Notes: generated by a model not told the origin, from the sequence alone. A stretch of DNA of 64,000 nucleotides from Streptomyces kurssanovii (GCF_014649695.1 NZ_BMTN01000010.1:144953-208952); one strand, 5' to 3'. Positions 21,037 to 30,691 are shown, counted from the stretch's first letter. Program-made: numbers and translations.

Positions 21037-21852
21037 CTACGACTTTCCGCGCACACCCCGCGCCAGTTCGCCCGCCAGTTCCCGTACGGCCGCGACGGCC
21101 GCGCCGTCGTCGGGTGCGTCGAGCATCCGCTTGACGAACGCCGAGCCGACGATCACACCGTCGGCGAACGCCGCGACCTCCGCGGCCTGCGCCGGGTTGG
21201 AGACCCCGAGGCCCACGCAGACCGGCAGCGCGGTCGTGGCGCGGGTGCGGCGCACCAGGTCCTGCGCCTGCTCGCCGACCGACTCGCGGGTACCGGTGAC
21301 GCCCATCAGTGACGCCGCGTAGACGAAACCTGATCCGGCTGCCGTGATCTTCGCGAGTCGGGCGTCCTTGCTGCTCGGCGCGACGACGAAGACGGTGGCG
21401 AGGCCGTGCTTCTCGGCGTGTTCCCTCCACAGCCCGGCCTCCTCGACCGGCAGGTCGGGCAGGATGCACCCGGCGCCGCCCGCCTCGGCGAGCTCAGAGG
21501 TGAAGCGCTCGACGCCGTAGCGGTCGATCGGGTTCCAGTAGGTCATCACGAGGACCGGCTTTCCGGTGGCCGCGTGGGCCTCACGGACCGTACGCATCAC
21601 ATCCGCGATCCTGACCCCGCCGCGCAGGGCGATGTCGTCGGCGGTCTGGATGACCGGGCCGTCGAGGACGGGATCGCTGTGCGGCAGCCCGACCTCCACC
21701 ACGTCGGCACCGCCGTCGAACGCGGCCTTGACCGCCTCGATGCCGACGTCGACGGTCGGGAAACCGGCGGGCAGGTAGGCGACGAGCGCCGCCCGTTCCT
21801 CGTTCCTCGCGGCGGCGAGCGTGTCGTTCAGCAGCTGGATGTTCCCGCTCAC
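21037..21852 (-). CDS. trpA: Tryptophan synthase alpha subunit
   Basis: 271 aa, normal length. It splits indole-3-glycerol phosphate to indole and glyceraldehyde 3-phosphate; indole passes to TrpB through the tunnel. Catalytic Glu53 ([12 protein letters not shown]) and Asp64 (PVLDGP) are present, as are the phosphate-binding loops [10 protein letters not shown] and GVIVGSAFV. Its ATG overlaps the trpB stop (4 nt), so the subunits are translationally coupled. The message ends at the hairpin 20987-21016. Confidence 0.97.
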   Translation of the reverse strand: MSGNIQLLNDTLAAARNEERAALVAYLPAGFPTVDVGIEAVKAAFDGGADVVEVGLPHSDPVLDGPVIQTADDIALRGGVRIADVMRTVREAHAATGKPVLVMTYWNPIDRYGVERFTSELAEAGGAGCILPDLPVEEAGLWREHAEKHGLATVFVVAPSSKDARLAKITAAGSGFVYAASLMGVTGTRESVGEQAQDLVRRTRATTALPVCVGLGVSNPAQAAEVAAFADGVIVGSAFVKRMLDAPDDGAAVAAVRELAGELARGVRGKS

Positions 21853-23141
21853 TTGGCGTCCCCCTGGATCTCTGCGGCGCCGTTGTCGGCGGAGGCGTCG
21901 GCCTCGACCCGGGCGTCGGTGTCGTACAGACCGAAGTAACGGGCGGCGGTGTCCATGTCCTTGTCACCGCGGCCGGAGAGGTTGACGAGGATCAGCCCGT
22001 CCTTGCCGAGCTCGCGCCCGACCTCCAGCGCGCCGGCCAGGGCGTGCGCCGACTCGATGGCCGGGATGATGCCTTCGGTGCGGGACAGCAGCCGCAGGGC
22101 CTGCATCGCCGCGTCGTCGGTGACCGCGCGGTACTCGCCCCGGCCCGAGTCCTTCAGGTACGAGTGCTCGGGGCCGACGCCCGGGTAGTCCAGGCCGGCC
22201 GAGATCGAGTACGGCTCGGTGATCTGGCCCTCGTCGTCCTGGAGGACGTAGGAACGGGAGCCGTGCAGGATGCCGGGTTCGCCCGCGGTCAGGGTCGCCG
22301 CGTGCTCCCCGGTCTCGATGCCGTGGCCGGCGGGCTCGCAGCCGACCAGCCGGACGCCGGCGTCCGGGATGAAGGCGTGGAACAGGCCGATGGCGTTCGA
22401 CCCGCCGCCGACGCAGGCGACGGCGGCGTCGGGCAGGCGCCCGGCCCTCTCCAGGATCTGCCGCCTGGCCTCCACGCCGATGACACGGTGGAAGTCGCGC
22501 ACCATGGCGGGGAAGGGGTGGGGGCCGGCGACCGTGCCGAAGAGGTAGTGCGTACGGTCCACGTTGGCGACCCAGTCGCGGAACGCCTCGTTGATGGCGT
22601 CCTTGAGGGTGCGGCTGCCGGACTTCACGGCGACGACCTCGGCGCCGAGCATCCGCATCCGGGCGACGTTCAGCGCCTGGCGCTGGGTGTCGATCTCGCC
22701 CATGTAGATGGTGCACTGGAGTCCGAACAGCGCGCAGGCGGTGGCGGTCGCCACGCCGTGCTGACCGGCGCCCGTCTCCGCGATGACGCGCGTCTTGCCC
22801 ATCCGCTTGGTGAGCAGGGCCTGGCCCAGCACGTTGTTGATCTTGTGCGAGCCGGTGTGGTTGAGGTCCTCCCGCTTGAGGAAGACCCGGGCGCCGCCGG
22901 CGTGCTCGGCGAACCGGGACACCTCGGTGAGGGCGCTCGGGCGGCCCGTGTAGTCGACCATCAGGCCGTTCAGCTCGGACGCGAAGGCCGGGTCGGACTT
23001 CGCCTTCTCGTACTCGACGGCGACCTCGTCCACGGCGGCGACGAGCGCCTCCGGGATGAACTTGCCGCCGAAGGCACCGAAGTAACCCTCGGTGTTGGGG
23101 ACTTGACCCTCCGGGTCGGGGATGAAGTAGTCGCTGGACAT
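21849..23141 (-). CDS. trpB: Tryptophan synthase beta subunit
   Basis: 430 aa from the ATG at 23141 with AAGGAG upstream; the open frame continues into repeat copy C without conservation. TrpB condenses indole with serine using PLP. The PLP lysine is K100 in [13 protein letters not shown]. The phosphate loop [10 protein letters not shown] and the gating segment [11 protein letters not shown] are intact. Upstream lies 360 bp of repeat DNA before trpM, so trpBA may have its own promoter or depend on read-through of the repeat hairpins. Confidence 0.97.
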   Translation of the reverse strand: MSSDYFIPDPEGQVPNTEGYFGAFGGKFIPEALVAAVDEVAVEYEKAKSDPAFASELNGLMVDYTGRPSALTEVSRFAEHAGGARVFLKREDLNHTGSHKINNVLGQALLTKRMGKTRVIAETGAGQHGVATATACALFGLQCTIYMGEIDTQRQALNVARMRMLGAEVVAVKSGSRTLKDAINEAFRDWVANVDRTHYLFGTVAGPHPFPAMVRDFHRVIGVEARRQILERAGRLPDAAVACVGGGSNAIGLFHAFIPDAGVRLVGCEPAGHGIETGEHAATLTAGEPGILHGSRSYVLQDDEGQITEPYSISAGLDYPGVGPEHSYLKDSGRGEYRAVTDDAAMQALRLLSRTEGIIPAIESAHALAGALEVGRELGKDGLILVNLSGRGDKDMDTAARYFGLYDTDARVEADASADNGAAEIQGDAK

Positions 23142-23501
23142 GGCGACGCGCTCCTTGTCGGGACGGCAGAAGTGGACGACGTAGGTGGCGCTTGCGGGCT
23201 GTTCCTTACCCCGTCCCCTACGGCCTGGCGGCCGTGGGACCCCCCACTTCCCGAAGCCGGGCTCCACCCGGGCCCGCCACCGCGCGGAGCGCTGTGTTCG
23301 GGGGTTCTGCCCCCGGACCCCCGCGCCTCAATCGCCGGCGGGGCTGACAAAGTCGGCCCGCCTGGGGGCACCTCCTACGGCCGCCAGGCCGTAGGAGGAG
23401 ATCGAGGGCACCGCGCGAAGCGCGGTACGGGTACGGATACGGGTCCGGGCTTGCCCCGGTACGGGAAGGGAGAGGGAAAGACATCCGCTCGAGGGGACGG
23501 A
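23142..23501. repeat. Dispersed GC-rich repeat, copy C, inside the trp cluster
   Basis: 360 bp between trpM and trpB. Modules CTACGGCCTGGCGGCCGTGG (about 23218), GGGGGTTCTGCCCCCGGACC (about 23300) and 23326-23357 (reverse complement of 2231-2262 with two differences) are shared with copies A and B. CCTCCTACGGCC at 23371-23382 pairs perfectly with 23387-23398 around a 4-nt loop, a terminator-like hairpin lying within an expected transcription unit. No gene is seen. Confidence 0.75.
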
Positions 23502-23783
23502 CTAGCGGCCGTCCCGCGCCACGACCCCGCGCCATCGCATTCCGTTGACCTGGCCCGGCTCGTCGCCGATCACGTACCGCACCCGCCGCCCGTGCACCCG
23601 CCGTGCCGGCGCCCGGCAGCCGCGGGGGCGGCAGCCTCGGGCGAGGCGGGCGTAGGGGTCACGGGGCGCGCCGCCCCCGGCGGCGGCCACCGTCCGGCCG
23701 GCGCACGCCGAGGGCACGCCGACGAGCACGGGGCGGGGCCCCGCGGTCCGGCGTGCTCTGCTGCGAGCGACGGCGGCGGTCAC
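23502..23783 (-). CDS. trpM: TrpM-like small basic protein of the trp cluster
   Basis: 93 aa from a GTG at 23783, 7 nt after trpC and preceded at 11-12 nt by GGAG inside the end of trpC. The conserved part is the C-terminal half: ARGCRPRGCRAPARRVHGRR followed by VRYVIGDEPGQVNGMRWRG. From memory this matches the small protein (about 60 aa; TrpM, earlier TrpX) found between trpC and trpB in streptomycetes and described as a modulator of tryptophan supply. The extra N-terminal 35 residues are Ala/Gly/Pro-rich, so the true start may be a later GTG. The two CR[PG]RGCR-type cysteines could bind metal. Function is inferred from position and similarity only. Confidence 0.65.
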   Translation of the reverse strand: MTAAVARSRARRTAGPRPVLVGVPSACAGRTVAAAGGGAPRDPYARLARGCRPRGCRAPARRVHGRRVRYVIGDEPGQVNGMRWRGVVARDGR

Positions 23784-23790
23784 GGCCGGG

Positions 23791-24600
23791 TCAGCTCCTG
23801 CCGTGCCGCAGCGCGGGGTGCGCGCCCGCGGCCACCAGATCGGCGACCGCGGCCCTCGGGTCGCGGCCGGTCACCAGGGACTCGCCGACGAGCACGGCGT
23901 CGGCGCCGGCGTTGGCGTAGGCGATCAGGTCGTGCGGACCCCGCACGCCCGACTCAGCGATCTTGACGATGTGCGCCGGGATCTCGGGGGCGACCCGCTC
24001 GAAGGTGGAGCGGTCGACCTTGAGGGTCTTGAGGTCGCGCGCGTTCACGCCGATGATCTTCGCCCCGGCGTCGACGGCCCGCTCGGCCTCGTCCTCGTCG
24101 TGGACCTCGACCAGCGGGGTCAGGCCGATCGATTCAGCGCGCTCGATCAGCGAGACGAGCGCCTCCTGGTCCAGCGCGGCGACGATCAGCAGCACGACGT
24201 CGGCGCCGTAGGCGCGCGCCTCCCACAGCTGGTACGCGGTGACGATGAAGTCCTTGCGCAGCACCGGGATGTCGACCTTGGCGCGTACGGCCTCGAGGTC
24301 GGCGAGCGATCCGCCGAAGCGGCGCTCCTCGGTGAGCACGGAGATGACGGCCGCGCCGCCCGCCTCGTAGTCGGCGGCGAGTCCGGCGGGGTCGGCGATC
24401 GCGGCGAGCGCGCCCTTGGAGGGGCTGGAGCGCTTGACCTCGCAGATCACCTTGACGCCCTCACCGCGCAGCGCGGCGACGCCGTCCTTGGCCGCAGGAG
24501 CCTTGGCGGCGCGCTCCTTGAGCTCGTCGAGGCTGACACGCGCCTGCCGCTCTGCCAGGTCGGCGCGCACACCTTCGATGATCTCGTCGAGCACACTCAC
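23791..24600 (-). CDS. trpC: Indole-3-glycerol-phosphate synthase
   Basis: 269 aa from the GTG at 24600 with GGAAGGGG upstream; upstream in-frame ATGs lack conservation. It closes the indole ring from CdRP. The (beta/alpha)8 barrel shows the catalytic [16 protein letters not shown] (Lys and Glu), [40 protein letters not shown] and [12 protein letters not shown] motifs. It is monofunctional, not fused to TrpF. trpM follows after 7 nt. Confidence 0.97.
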   Translation of the reverse strand: MSVLDEIIEGVRADLAERQARVSLDELKERAAKAPAAKDGVAALRGEGVKVICEVKRSSPSKGALAAIADPAGLAADYEAGGAAVISVLTEERRFGGSLADLEAVRAKVDIPVLRKDFIVTAYQLWEARAYGADVVLLIVAALDQEALVSLIERAESIGLTPLVEVHDEDEAERAVDAGAKIIGVNARDLKTLKVDRSTFERVAPEIPAHIVKIAESGVRGPHDLIAYANAGADAVLVGESLVTGRDPRAAVADLVAAGAHPALRHGRS

Positions 24601-24697
24601 GCGAGCGGCCCCCTTCCGGGACGGTGTTGATGGATCAGGATCAGCCATGTCGATGGTATCCGCAGGAGGGCCCGAGGCCCGCATCCGGTCGATGCCT

Positions 24698-24714
24698 GTC
24701 CCACTACCTGGGAC
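24698..24714 (-). terminator. Hairpin after the DUF2752 gene
   Basis: GTCCCA at 24698-24703 pairs with TGGGAC at 24709-24714, directly after the stop at 24716. The 6-bp stem makes it a weak terminator or attenuation element ahead of trpC. Confidence 0.35.
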
Positions 24715-24715
24715 T

Positions 24716-25324
24716 TCATGGAGCCAGTGCCGAGCCGAACGGCAGGTTCCGCACCACGCTGAAGATCACCAGCGCGCCGCCCATGACCCACCACCATCCG
24801 GTGGAGAGGCCGACCCGCAGGGGGCGCCCCTGTACGGCGCGAATCAGCCACATCACCCATACGACGGCGAAGACGGCGTAGCCCACGACGGCGACGGCGT
24901 TGGCGCCGAGGGCGGTGCCGATGTCGCCGTGGACGAAGGCGTGGGCGCTGCGCAGTCCGCCGCATCCCGGGCAGTAGACGCCCGTGAGGCGCAGCAGCGG
25001 ACATACCGGGTAGTGGCCCGGTTCGTTCGGGTCGACGGTCCCGACGTAGGCGAACGCGGCGGCGACACCCGCGAGGACGGCGAGCGGTGCGGCGACGCGC
25101 CGCGCGGTCGACGGGGCGGGCCTGCCAGGGGCGCCCGGCACGGCACCGGCGGGCCACGCCTGAGGAGCGGGGCCGGCGGTCGGCCACGCCTCACCCGGTA
25201 CGTGCCCGGGCGCCGTGGGGCCCGTCGCGCCGGGGCCGGCGGCCGGGTCCGTGGCATGGTCTCCGGGCGCGGGGCCGACCGGCGGCGGGACGGCGGGCGG
25301 GGTGGGAGCTGGGGTCGGGTCCAC
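24716..25324 (-). CDS. DUF2752 membrane protein
   Basis: 202 aa from the GTG at 25324 with GGGGAG upstream. An ATG at 25393 lies on the far side of a strong terminator hairpin and is rejected. Residues 1-75 are Pro/Ala/Gly-rich and cytoplasmic. A membrane helix (about 77-95) is followed by the DUF2752 core [20 protein letters not shown] with three cysteines, then two more helices ([19 protein letters not shown] and [15 protein letters not shown]). The CPxCG-type loop suggests metal or lipid-head binding, but no function is established. It is in the trp neighbourhood without clear metabolic reason. Confidence 0.8.
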   Translation of the reverse strand: MDPTPAPTPPAVPPPVGPAPGDHATDPAAGPGATGPTAPGHVPGEAWPTAGPAPQAWPAGAVPGAPGRPAPSTARRVAAPLAVLAGVAAAFAYVGTVDPNEPGHYPVCPLLRLTGVYCPGCGGLRSAHAFVHGDIGTALGANAVAVVGYAVFAVVWVMWLIRAVQGRPLRVGLSTGWWWVMGGALVIFSVVRNLPFGSALAP

Positions 25325-25348
25325 GCGGTGATTCTCCCCGTTCGACGG

Positions 25349-25385
25349 CAGCGGCGCAGCCCGGCCTGGCCGGGCTGCGCCGCTG
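25349..25385 (-). terminator. Strong terminator
   Basis: A perfect 17-bp stem (25349-25365 with 25369-25385) and 3-nt loop, 22 bp after the stop of the gene at 25408. It separates hisI-trpE and its followers from the DUF2752-trpC unit. Confidence 0.85.
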
Positions 25386-25407
25386 TGCGACATCTGCGTG
25401 CGAGGTC

Positions 25408-25668
25408 TCAGACCCTGACGTTCTCCCGGGCCGCCGCGCGATCACGGGCCGCCACCACGTGGTCCGGCTCCTTGGGCGTGCCGAGGCCGGCCATCTTCAT
25501 CGCGCCGCCGGCCACAGCGCCGAGCAGGATGAGAGCAGAACCGGCCCAGAAGCCGGCCGGGCTGTTCGCCACCATGAAGACGCCTGCGACACAGAAGCCG
25601 ATGAAGGCGATGATGACGCCGGTCCAGGCGGCCGGGGTGTGTCCGTGTCCGTGGCTGCTGCCCGCCAT
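25408..25668 (-). CDS. HGxxPAAW family small membrane protein
   Basis: 86 aa from the ATG at 25668 with GAGGAG at ideal distance. The eponymous motif is H-G-H-T-P-A-A-W at residues 8-15 (GSSHGHGHTPAAW). Two membrane helices follow (TGVIIAFIGFCVAGVFMVAN and FWAGSALILLGAVAGGAM), then a charged cytoplasmic tail AARDRAAARENVRV. This actinobacterial family is found beside trp genes; its role is unknown. The His-rich start could bind metal. A 17-bp-stem terminator follows. Confidence 0.85.
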   Translation of the reverse strand: MAGSSHGHGHTPAAWTGVIIAFIGFCVAGVFMVANSPAGFWAGSALILLGAVAGGAMKMAGLGTPKEPDHVVAARDRAAARENVRV

Positions 25669-25771
25669 GAGTTGCTCCTCGTTTCCGATGCGATTCGTGC
25701 GCCGGTGCTCGTGCTGAGCCGGACGCTCGTCCTTCATTGTCCCGTACGCCGGGGCGGGCGCGGCGCGGGGG

Positions 25772-26410
25772 TCACCCTTCGCGCGTCGGATCCTCGCCCC
25801 GGTCCAGGGCCTTCCAGAGGTCCTCGGGACGGTCGGGGTCGGCCGGGCGTTCCTTGCGGGTGCGGGGGCTGCCGTCGCGCTCGTAGCGGCCGGACATGGA
25901 CGGCCACCGCGGGCCGTAGCGGAGGGCGAGCAGTCCGGCGAGCAGGATCAGCGCACCGCCGACCGCGGTGATGTAGGGCCAGACCGTGTGGGAGAGGGCT
26001 TCGACGGTGGAGGCGGCGTCGCCGGTGGTGCGGGCGGCCTTCTCGTCGAGCGCTCCGGTGTCGGACGCGCCGAGGAGTGCGGCCGTCGCCGCGCCGGCAC
26101 CGCTCAGCGCGAGCAGTGCGGCGACGAGCATCCGGCCGGCACGGCGCACGGCGAAGACCGCGACCAGCGCGGCCAGTCCGACGATCGCGAGTGCCGTGGG
26201 GACTCCGGTGACGTCGGAGCCCTTGGCGTCGAGGGAGACGGTTCCGCCGCCGACGGACGCGGTGCCCTCGGCCCAGATCCGGCCGGCGGCCAGCAGAACG
26301 ACGGTCGCGCCGGCGGCGCCGAGGAACAGGGCGGCGGCCAGGCTGCGGCGGCTGCTGGTGGCGGGCGTCGCGGCTGCGGCTCGGGGCTGGGGTACGGGTA
26401 CGGCACTCAC
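25772..26410 (-). CDS. Trp-operon-associated membrane protein (TIGR02234 type)
   Basis: 212 aa from a GTG 7 nt after the trpE stop, so it is co-transcribed with trpE. Four membrane segments are visible (about 23-43, 71-88, 92-113 and 144-163), with an outside loop GRIWAEGTASVGGGTVSLDA between the first two. The C-terminal 45 residues are charged and cytoplasmic. The length, topology and place after trpE fit the actinobacterial Trp_oprn_chp family, whose function is unknown; a transport or sensing role has only been guessed. Confidence 0.8.
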   Translation of the reverse strand: MSAVPVPQPRAAAATPATSSRRSLAAALFLGAAGATVVLLAAGRIWAEGTASVGGGTVSLDAKGSDVTGVPTALAIVGLAALVAVFAVRRAGRMLVAALLALSGAGAATAALLGASDTGALDEKAARTTGDAASTVEALSHTVWPYITAVGGALILLAGLLALRYGPRWPSMSGRYERDGSPRTRKERPADPDRPEDLWKALDRGEDPTREG

Positions 26411-26417
26411 GTACCCA

Positions 26418-27920
26418 CTATCCCTTACCGCTCACCGGGTCGTTCAGGCGGTTGGCCGTGTGCACGGCCCGCAGCACCGCGGCCGCCTTGTTACGGCATT
26501 CCGTGTCCTCGGCCACCGGGTCGGAGTCCGCGACCACACCCGCGCCGGCCTGCACGTACGCCGTGCCGTCGCGCAGCAGGGCGGTACGGATGGCGATGGC
26601 GGTGTCGGAGTCGCCGGCGAAGTCCAGGTAGCCGACGCAGCCGCCGTACAGGCCGCGGCGCGACGGCTCGAGCTCGTCGATGATCTGCATGGCCCGGGGC
26701 TTGGGCGCCCCGGAGAGGGTGCCGGCCGGGAAGCAGGCGGTGAGCACGTCGAAGGCGGTGCGGCCCTCGGCCACCTTGCCGGTGACGGTGGAGACGATGT
26801 GCATGACGTGGGAGTACCGCTCGATCGACATGAAGTCGACGACCTCGACACTGCCCGGCTCGCAGACGCGGCCCAGGTCGTTGCGGCCCAGGTCGACGAG
26901 CATCAGGTGCTCGGCGCGCTCCTTGGGGTCGGCGAGCAGCTCGTCCGCGAGGTCGTTGTCCTCCTGGGGCGTGGCGCCGCGGGGCCGGGTGCCGGCGATC
27001 GGGTGGACCATGGCGTGCCCGTCCTCGACCTTGACGAGGGCTTCGGGGCTGGAGCCGACGACATCGAACCCCTCGAAGCGGAAGAGGTACATGTACGGCG
27101 AGGGATTGGTGGCCCGCAGGACCCGGTAGACGTCGAGCGCGCTTGCGGCGCAGGGGGTCTCGAACCGCTGCGAGGGCACCACCTGGAAGGCCTCGCCGGC
27201 CCGGATGCGCTCCTTGACGTCCTCGACGGCGGCCTGGTAGTCGGTGCCGCCCCACAGGGCGGAGAACTCGGGCAGCTCGGAGGCGGGCAGCGCGGTGGGC
27301 GGGGAGGCCAGCGGCCGGGCGAGGTCGGCCTGCATGGCGTCGAGGCGGGCCACGGCGCCGGCGTAGGCCTCGTCGACGCCGGTGTCGAGGTCGTTGTGAT
27401 TGATCGCGTTGGCGATCAGCAGGACCGTGCCGTCCCAGTGGTCGAGGACCGCGAGGTCCGAGGTGAGGAGCATGGTCAGCTCGGGGAGCTTCAGGTCGTC
27501 GCGCTCGCCGGGGCCGATCTTCTCCAGCCGTCGCACGATGTCGTAGCCGAGGTAGCCGACCATGCCGCCGGTGAAGGGCGGCATGCCGGACGCGAGAGCG
27601 CGCGGCGTGTGCAGGGTCTCGACGGTCTCGCGCAGCGCGTGCAGCGGGTCCCCGTCCGTGGGGACACCGACCGGAGCGTTGCCCAGCCAGTGCGCCCGGT
27701 CGTCGCGGACCGTCAGCGTGGCGTCGGAGCGCACTCCGATGAAGGAGTAGCGGGACCAGGAACGTCCGTTCTCCGCGGACTCGAGCAGGAAGGTGCCGGG
27801 GCGCTCCCCGGCGAGCTTGCGGTAGAGCCCGACGGGCGTGTCGCCGTCCGCGAGCAGCCGGCGGCTCACCGGGATGACGCGGCGGTCGGCGGCGAGCTTG
27901 CGGAACGTCTCGAGATCCAT
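26418..27920 (-). CDS. trpE: Anthranilate synthase component I
   Basis: 500 aa from the ATG at 27920. With a TrpG glutaminase subunit, not in this window, it makes anthranilate from chorismate. The tryptophan feedback site LLES is at residues 45-48 (TFLLESAE). The chorismate-binding core shows PSQRFETPC, the catalytic [42 protein letters not shown] and [20 protein letters not shown]. It starts 11 nt after hisI, linking one histidine gene to tryptophan transcription. I saw no Trp-codon-rich leader peptide nearby. Confidence 0.97.
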   Translation of the reverse strand: MDLETFRKLAADRRVIPVSRRLLADGDTPVGLYRKLAGERPGTFLLESAENGRSWSRYSFIGVRSDATLTVRDDRAHWLGNAPVGVPTDGDPLHALRETVETLHTPRALASGMPPFTGGMVGYLGYDIVRRLEKIGPGERDDLKLPELTMLLTSDLAVLDHWDGTVLLIANAINHNDLDTGVDEAYAGAVARLDAMQADLARPLASPPTALPASELPEFSALWGGTDYQAAVEDVKERIRAGEAFQVVPSQRFETPCAASALDVYRVLRATNPSPYMYLFRFEGFDVVGSSPEALVKVEDGHAMVHPIAGTRPRGATPQEDNDLADELLADPKERAEHLMLVDLGRNDLGRVCEPGSVEVVDFMSIERYSHVMHIVSTVTGKVAEGRTAFDVLTACFPAGTLSGAPKPRAMQIIDELEPSRRGLYGGCVGYLDFAGDSDTAIAIRTALLRDGTAYVQAGAGVVADSDPVAEDTECRNKAAAVLRAVHTANRLNDPVSGKG

Positions 27921-27931
27921 GGCGCCAGACC

Positions 27932-28294
27932 CTACTTGTCCAGGAGTACGTCGGCGTCGAAACAGGTGCGGGCCCCCGTGTGGCAGGCGGCGCCGACCTG
28001 GTCGACCTTGACCAGGACGGTGTCGGCGTCGCAGTCGAGCGCCACCGACCTGACGTGCTGGAAGTGGCCGGACGTGTCGCCCTTGACCCAGTACTCCTGG
28101 CGACTGCGGGACCAGTAGGTGCAGCGGCCGGTGGTCAGGGTGCGGTGCAGGGCCTCGTCGTCCATCCACCCGAGCATCAGCACCTCACCGGTGTCGTACT
28201 GCTGGGCGATGGCGGGAATCAGGCCGTCCGGGCTCCGCTTGAGGCGGGCGGCGATGGCCGGGTCGAGGCTGCTTTCGGGGACACTGCTGGTCAT
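27932..28294 (-). CDS. hisI: Phosphoribosyl-AMP cyclohydrolase
   Basis: 120 aa from the ATG at 28294 (another in-frame ATG at 28303 is possible). This is the HisI domain alone, without the HisE pyrophosphohydrolase, as usual in actinobacteria. The motifs [34 protein letters not shown] and the metal-binding [13 protein letters not shown] and [12 protein letters not shown] (Cys/His for zinc, Asp triad for Mg) are complete. It opens the hisI-trpE unit and lies 8 kb from the main his operon. The 84 bp up to the divergent gene at 28379 must hold the promoter. Confidence 0.95.
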   Translation of the reverse strand: MTSSVPESSLDPAIAARLKRSPDGLIPAIAQQYDTGEVLMLGWMDDEALHRTLTTGRCTYWSRSRQEYWVKGDTSGHFQHVRSVALDCDADTVLVKVDQVGAACHTGARTCFDADVLLDK

Positions 28295-28378
28295 ACGGGC
28301 CATTGTGCCGTGTCGAACCCGGTGACCGGCGGTGAGTCCACTGGGCGGACCCGGTGCCCCCGCCGTACGCTGGCGGGC

Positions 28379-29011
28379 ATGTCGACCCATGCCAAGCGTG
28401 AACGACTCCTGTTCGCAGACCTGTTGGAGGCGTCGGGCCCGGACGCGCCGACCTTGTGCCACGGCTGGCTCACCAGGAACCTGGCGGCCCATGTGGTGAT
28501 GCGTGAGCGGAGGCCCGACGCGGCGGGCGGGATACTGCTCAGCGCCCTCAAGGAGCGGGCGGACCGGATCCAGGCCGAGTTCGCCGCCAAGCCGTACGAG
28601 GAGCTGGTGCACCTGATCCGTACGGGGCCGCCGCGGATGTCCCTGTACGGGATCAAGCAGATCGACGAGGCCGCGAACACGGTGGAGTTCTTCGTCCACG
28701 CGGAGGACGTGCGACGGGCACAGCCGGAGTGGACCCCGCGCGAGCTGGACCGGGTCTTCGAGAACGCCCTGTGGGCGCGGCTCGAGAAGGCCGCCCGGCT
28801 GCTGGGCCGCAAGTCGCCGGTCGGTCTGGTGCTGCGCAGGTCGAACGGCCAGACGGCGGTGGCGCACAAGGGAACGCCTGTGGTGACGGTGACCGGCGAG
28901 GCGGGCGAGTTGACGCTGTTCGCGTTCGGGCGGCAGGACGCGGCGCGGGTGGAACTGGACGGGGACAAGGACGCGATCACCCGGCTGAGCGGGGCCGCAC
29001 TCGGGTTCTAG
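28379..29011 (+). CDS. TIGR03085-type metal-binding (DinB/MDMPI-fold) protein
   Basis: 210 aa from the ATG at 28379. The four-helix DinB-like fold is suggested by [40 protein letters not shown] (the His that binds the metal) and [20 protein letters not shown] (a second His). The C-terminal half is a mixed beta domain ([18 protein letters not shown]). Related proteins include mycothiol-dependent maleylpyruvate isomerase and other thiol-dependent transferases. Mycothiol is made by streptomycetes, so mycothiol chemistry is a reasonable guess. It is a single gene, divergent from hisI, whose stop lies inside a terminator hairpin. Confidence 0.8.
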   Translation: MSTHAKRERLLFADLLEASGPDAPTLCHGWLTRNLAAHVVMRERRPDAAGGILLSALKERADRIQAEFAAKPYEELVHLIRTGPPRMSLYGIKQIDEAANTVEFFVHAEDVRRAQPEWTPRELDRVFENALWARLEKAARLLGRKSPVGLVLRRSNGQTAVAHKGTPVVTVTGEAGELTLFAFGRQDAARVELDGDKDAITRLSGAALGF

Positions 29012-29023
29012 TGCGGCCCCGCT
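28988..29023. terminator. Bidirectional terminator overlapping a stop codon
   Basis: A perfect 13-bp stem (28988-29000 with 29011-29023) whose loop contains the TAG stop of the plus-strand gene; the minus-strand symporter gene ends 10 bp beyond. It can serve both convergent genes. Confidence 0.75.
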
Positions 29024-29032
29024 CCCGTGCCG

Positions 29033-30691
29033 TCAGCGGCCCCGGGCCCACTCGGCGTACGCGTCCTGCGGTTCAGGGGCCACGGCCGGGGGTGCCGGGG
29101 GCACGGCCGGGGCCGCGGGGCGCCGCCGGAGGAGTCCCGAGCCGGCCAGCGCCAGCAGGAAGCCGGCCGGGATGGTGACCAGCCCCGGTGTGTGGAGCGG
29201 GAACCAGTGGAAGTCCCGGTCGGGGAAGAGTGAGATCGGTGTGCCGGACGCCGCCGGTGACCAGGCCATCAGCACGGCGACCAGCGGCAGCGTCCCGTAC
29301 ACCGCCCAGCGCACCCCGCCCGCGGTGAAGTGCCGGCGGAAGATCGCGAACAGCAGCACGGGCGGCAGTACGGACGCGGCCCCGGCGAACGCGAACGAGA
29401 GCAGCACTTGCGGGTTCCGTCCGACCGTCTGCGTCGCGACGAACACGGCGAGAGCTCCGACGACGGCGACCGTCCAGCGCGCCAGGCGCACCTCCCCGGC
29501 CATCGAGCGGCGTCCCCGGCCGCCCATGCCCGTCGGCCCGGCGAGGTCACGTGCGAAGGCCGACGCGGCGGCGAGGGTGATCCCGGCGACCGTGGACAGG
29601 GTGGTGATGAACACGGCGCAGGCGACCACGGCGAACAGCAGGCTGTGCCGGGGACCGCCGGACTCGGGGTCGAGTGCGGTGGTGACCATGAGCAGGGCCG
29701 AGTTGCCTCCCGGGTCGGCGGCGACGATGTTCTTGTGGCCGACGACGGCGGCGGCGCCGAGGCCGATGACGATGACGCCGGTGCACAGCACGGCGACCGG
29801 CCCGACGGCCCAGGCGGCGGCTCGGCGGGCGCTGCGGGTGCCGCGCAAGGGGTGCAGGCGCATCGTGATGTGGGGCATGCAGGCGGCGCCGAGGACGAGC
29901 GTGAGCAGGAAGCCGGTGAGATCGAGCCAGCCGGCGAAGCCGCGCCCGAACTGCAGGCCCGGCAGGGCGTACGAGTCGCCCTGGCTGCTCTGCCGGGCGG
30001 CGTCGAAGAGTGAGAAGGGCGACCAGCCGAAGCGGCTCAGGACGATGCCGGCGAGCAGCACGACCACGGCGACGACGACGACCGTCTTGAGGATCTGGAT
30101 GTAGCCGGTGCCGCGCATCCCGCCGAAGGCCGAGTAACAGATCATCAGGGTGCCGCTGGCGACGGTGCACCCGGTGAGGGCACCTGACGGGAGGTCGAAC
30201 ATGGACGTCATGATCTTGCCGGCGACAGCGAGCTGGACCACGAGCAGCGGGAACAGGACGACGATCGCCGCGATCCCGAGAGGCAAGCGGACGGAGCGGT
30301 CGGCGAGCCGCTCGGTGAGGAAGTCGCCGAGCGTGTAGATCCCGCCGCCGCGCAGCGGCTTCGCCAGCACCAGCATCACCAGGACCAGCGAGGCGACGGT
30401 CGCCATGGCGAAGAGGATGCCGTCCGCCCCCACGAGAGCGACGGAGCCGGTGGTACTGAGCAGGGTCGCGGCGGAGACGTAGTCCCCGGCGACGGCGAGC
30501 CCTCCGCCGACCGGGCCGAGCGTGGCACCGCCGGCGTAGAAGTGCTCCGGGTCGTCCTGGTCGGCGGCGGCCAGGCCGCACAGCAGAAGCGAGACCGTGA
30601 CGAACGCGAGGAAGACGACGAGGGCAAGGGAACGGCCCTCGAACCCGGCATCCGACGCGACGGGCCCGACCAGGTGGATATCAGATGACAT
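29033..30691 (-). CDS. Sodium:solute symporter family permease (ActP-like)
   Basis: 552 aa, about 13 membrane helices, typical SSSF/LeuT-fold length. HFYAGGATLGPVGGGLAVAG and the sodium-site-like helix DYVSAATLLSTTGSVALVG are characteristic of the ActP/DhlC branch that takes up acetate and other monocarboxylates. GIYTLGDFLTERL and GYIQILKTVVVVAVV are also conserved. The C-terminus is a Pro-rich cytoplasmic tail. ActP genes are often preceded by a small DUF485 subunit; none is here. The ribosome binding site before the ATG at 30691 is weak. Its regulator may be the PucR-type gene upstream, but a terminator separates the two. Confidence 0.87.
   Translation of the reverse strand: MSSDIHLVGPVASDAGFEGRSLALVVFLAFVTVSLLLCGLAAADQDDPEHFYAGGATLGPVGGGLAVAGDYVSAATLLSTTGSVALVGADGILFAMATVASLVLVMLVLAKPLRGGGIYTLGDFLTERLADRSVRLPLGIAAIVVLFPLLVVQLAVAGKIMTSMFDLPSGALTGCTVASGTLMICYSAFGGMRGTGYIQILKTVVVVAVVVLLAGIVLSRFGWSPFSLFDAARQSSQGDSYALPGLQFGRGFAGWLDLTGFLLTLVLGAACMPHITMRLHPLRGTRSARRAAAWAVGPVAVLCTGVIVIGLGAAAVVGHKNIVAADPGGNSALLMVTTALDPESGGPRHSLLFAVVACAVFITTLSTVAGITLAAASAFARDLAGPTGMGGRGRRSMAGEVRLARWTVAVVGALAVFVATQTVGRNPQVLLSFAFAGAASVLPPVLLFAIFRRHFTAGGVRWAVYGTLPLVAVLMAWSPAASGTPISLFPDRDFHWFPLHTPGLVTIPAGFLLALAGSGLLRRRPAAPAVPPAPPAVAPEPQDAYAEWARGR

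Noticed and set aside
27921-28378. Trp attenuator with leader peptide upstream of trpE/hisI
   Set aside because: No short frame with a run of TGG codons was seen, and hisI ends only 11 nt before trpE.
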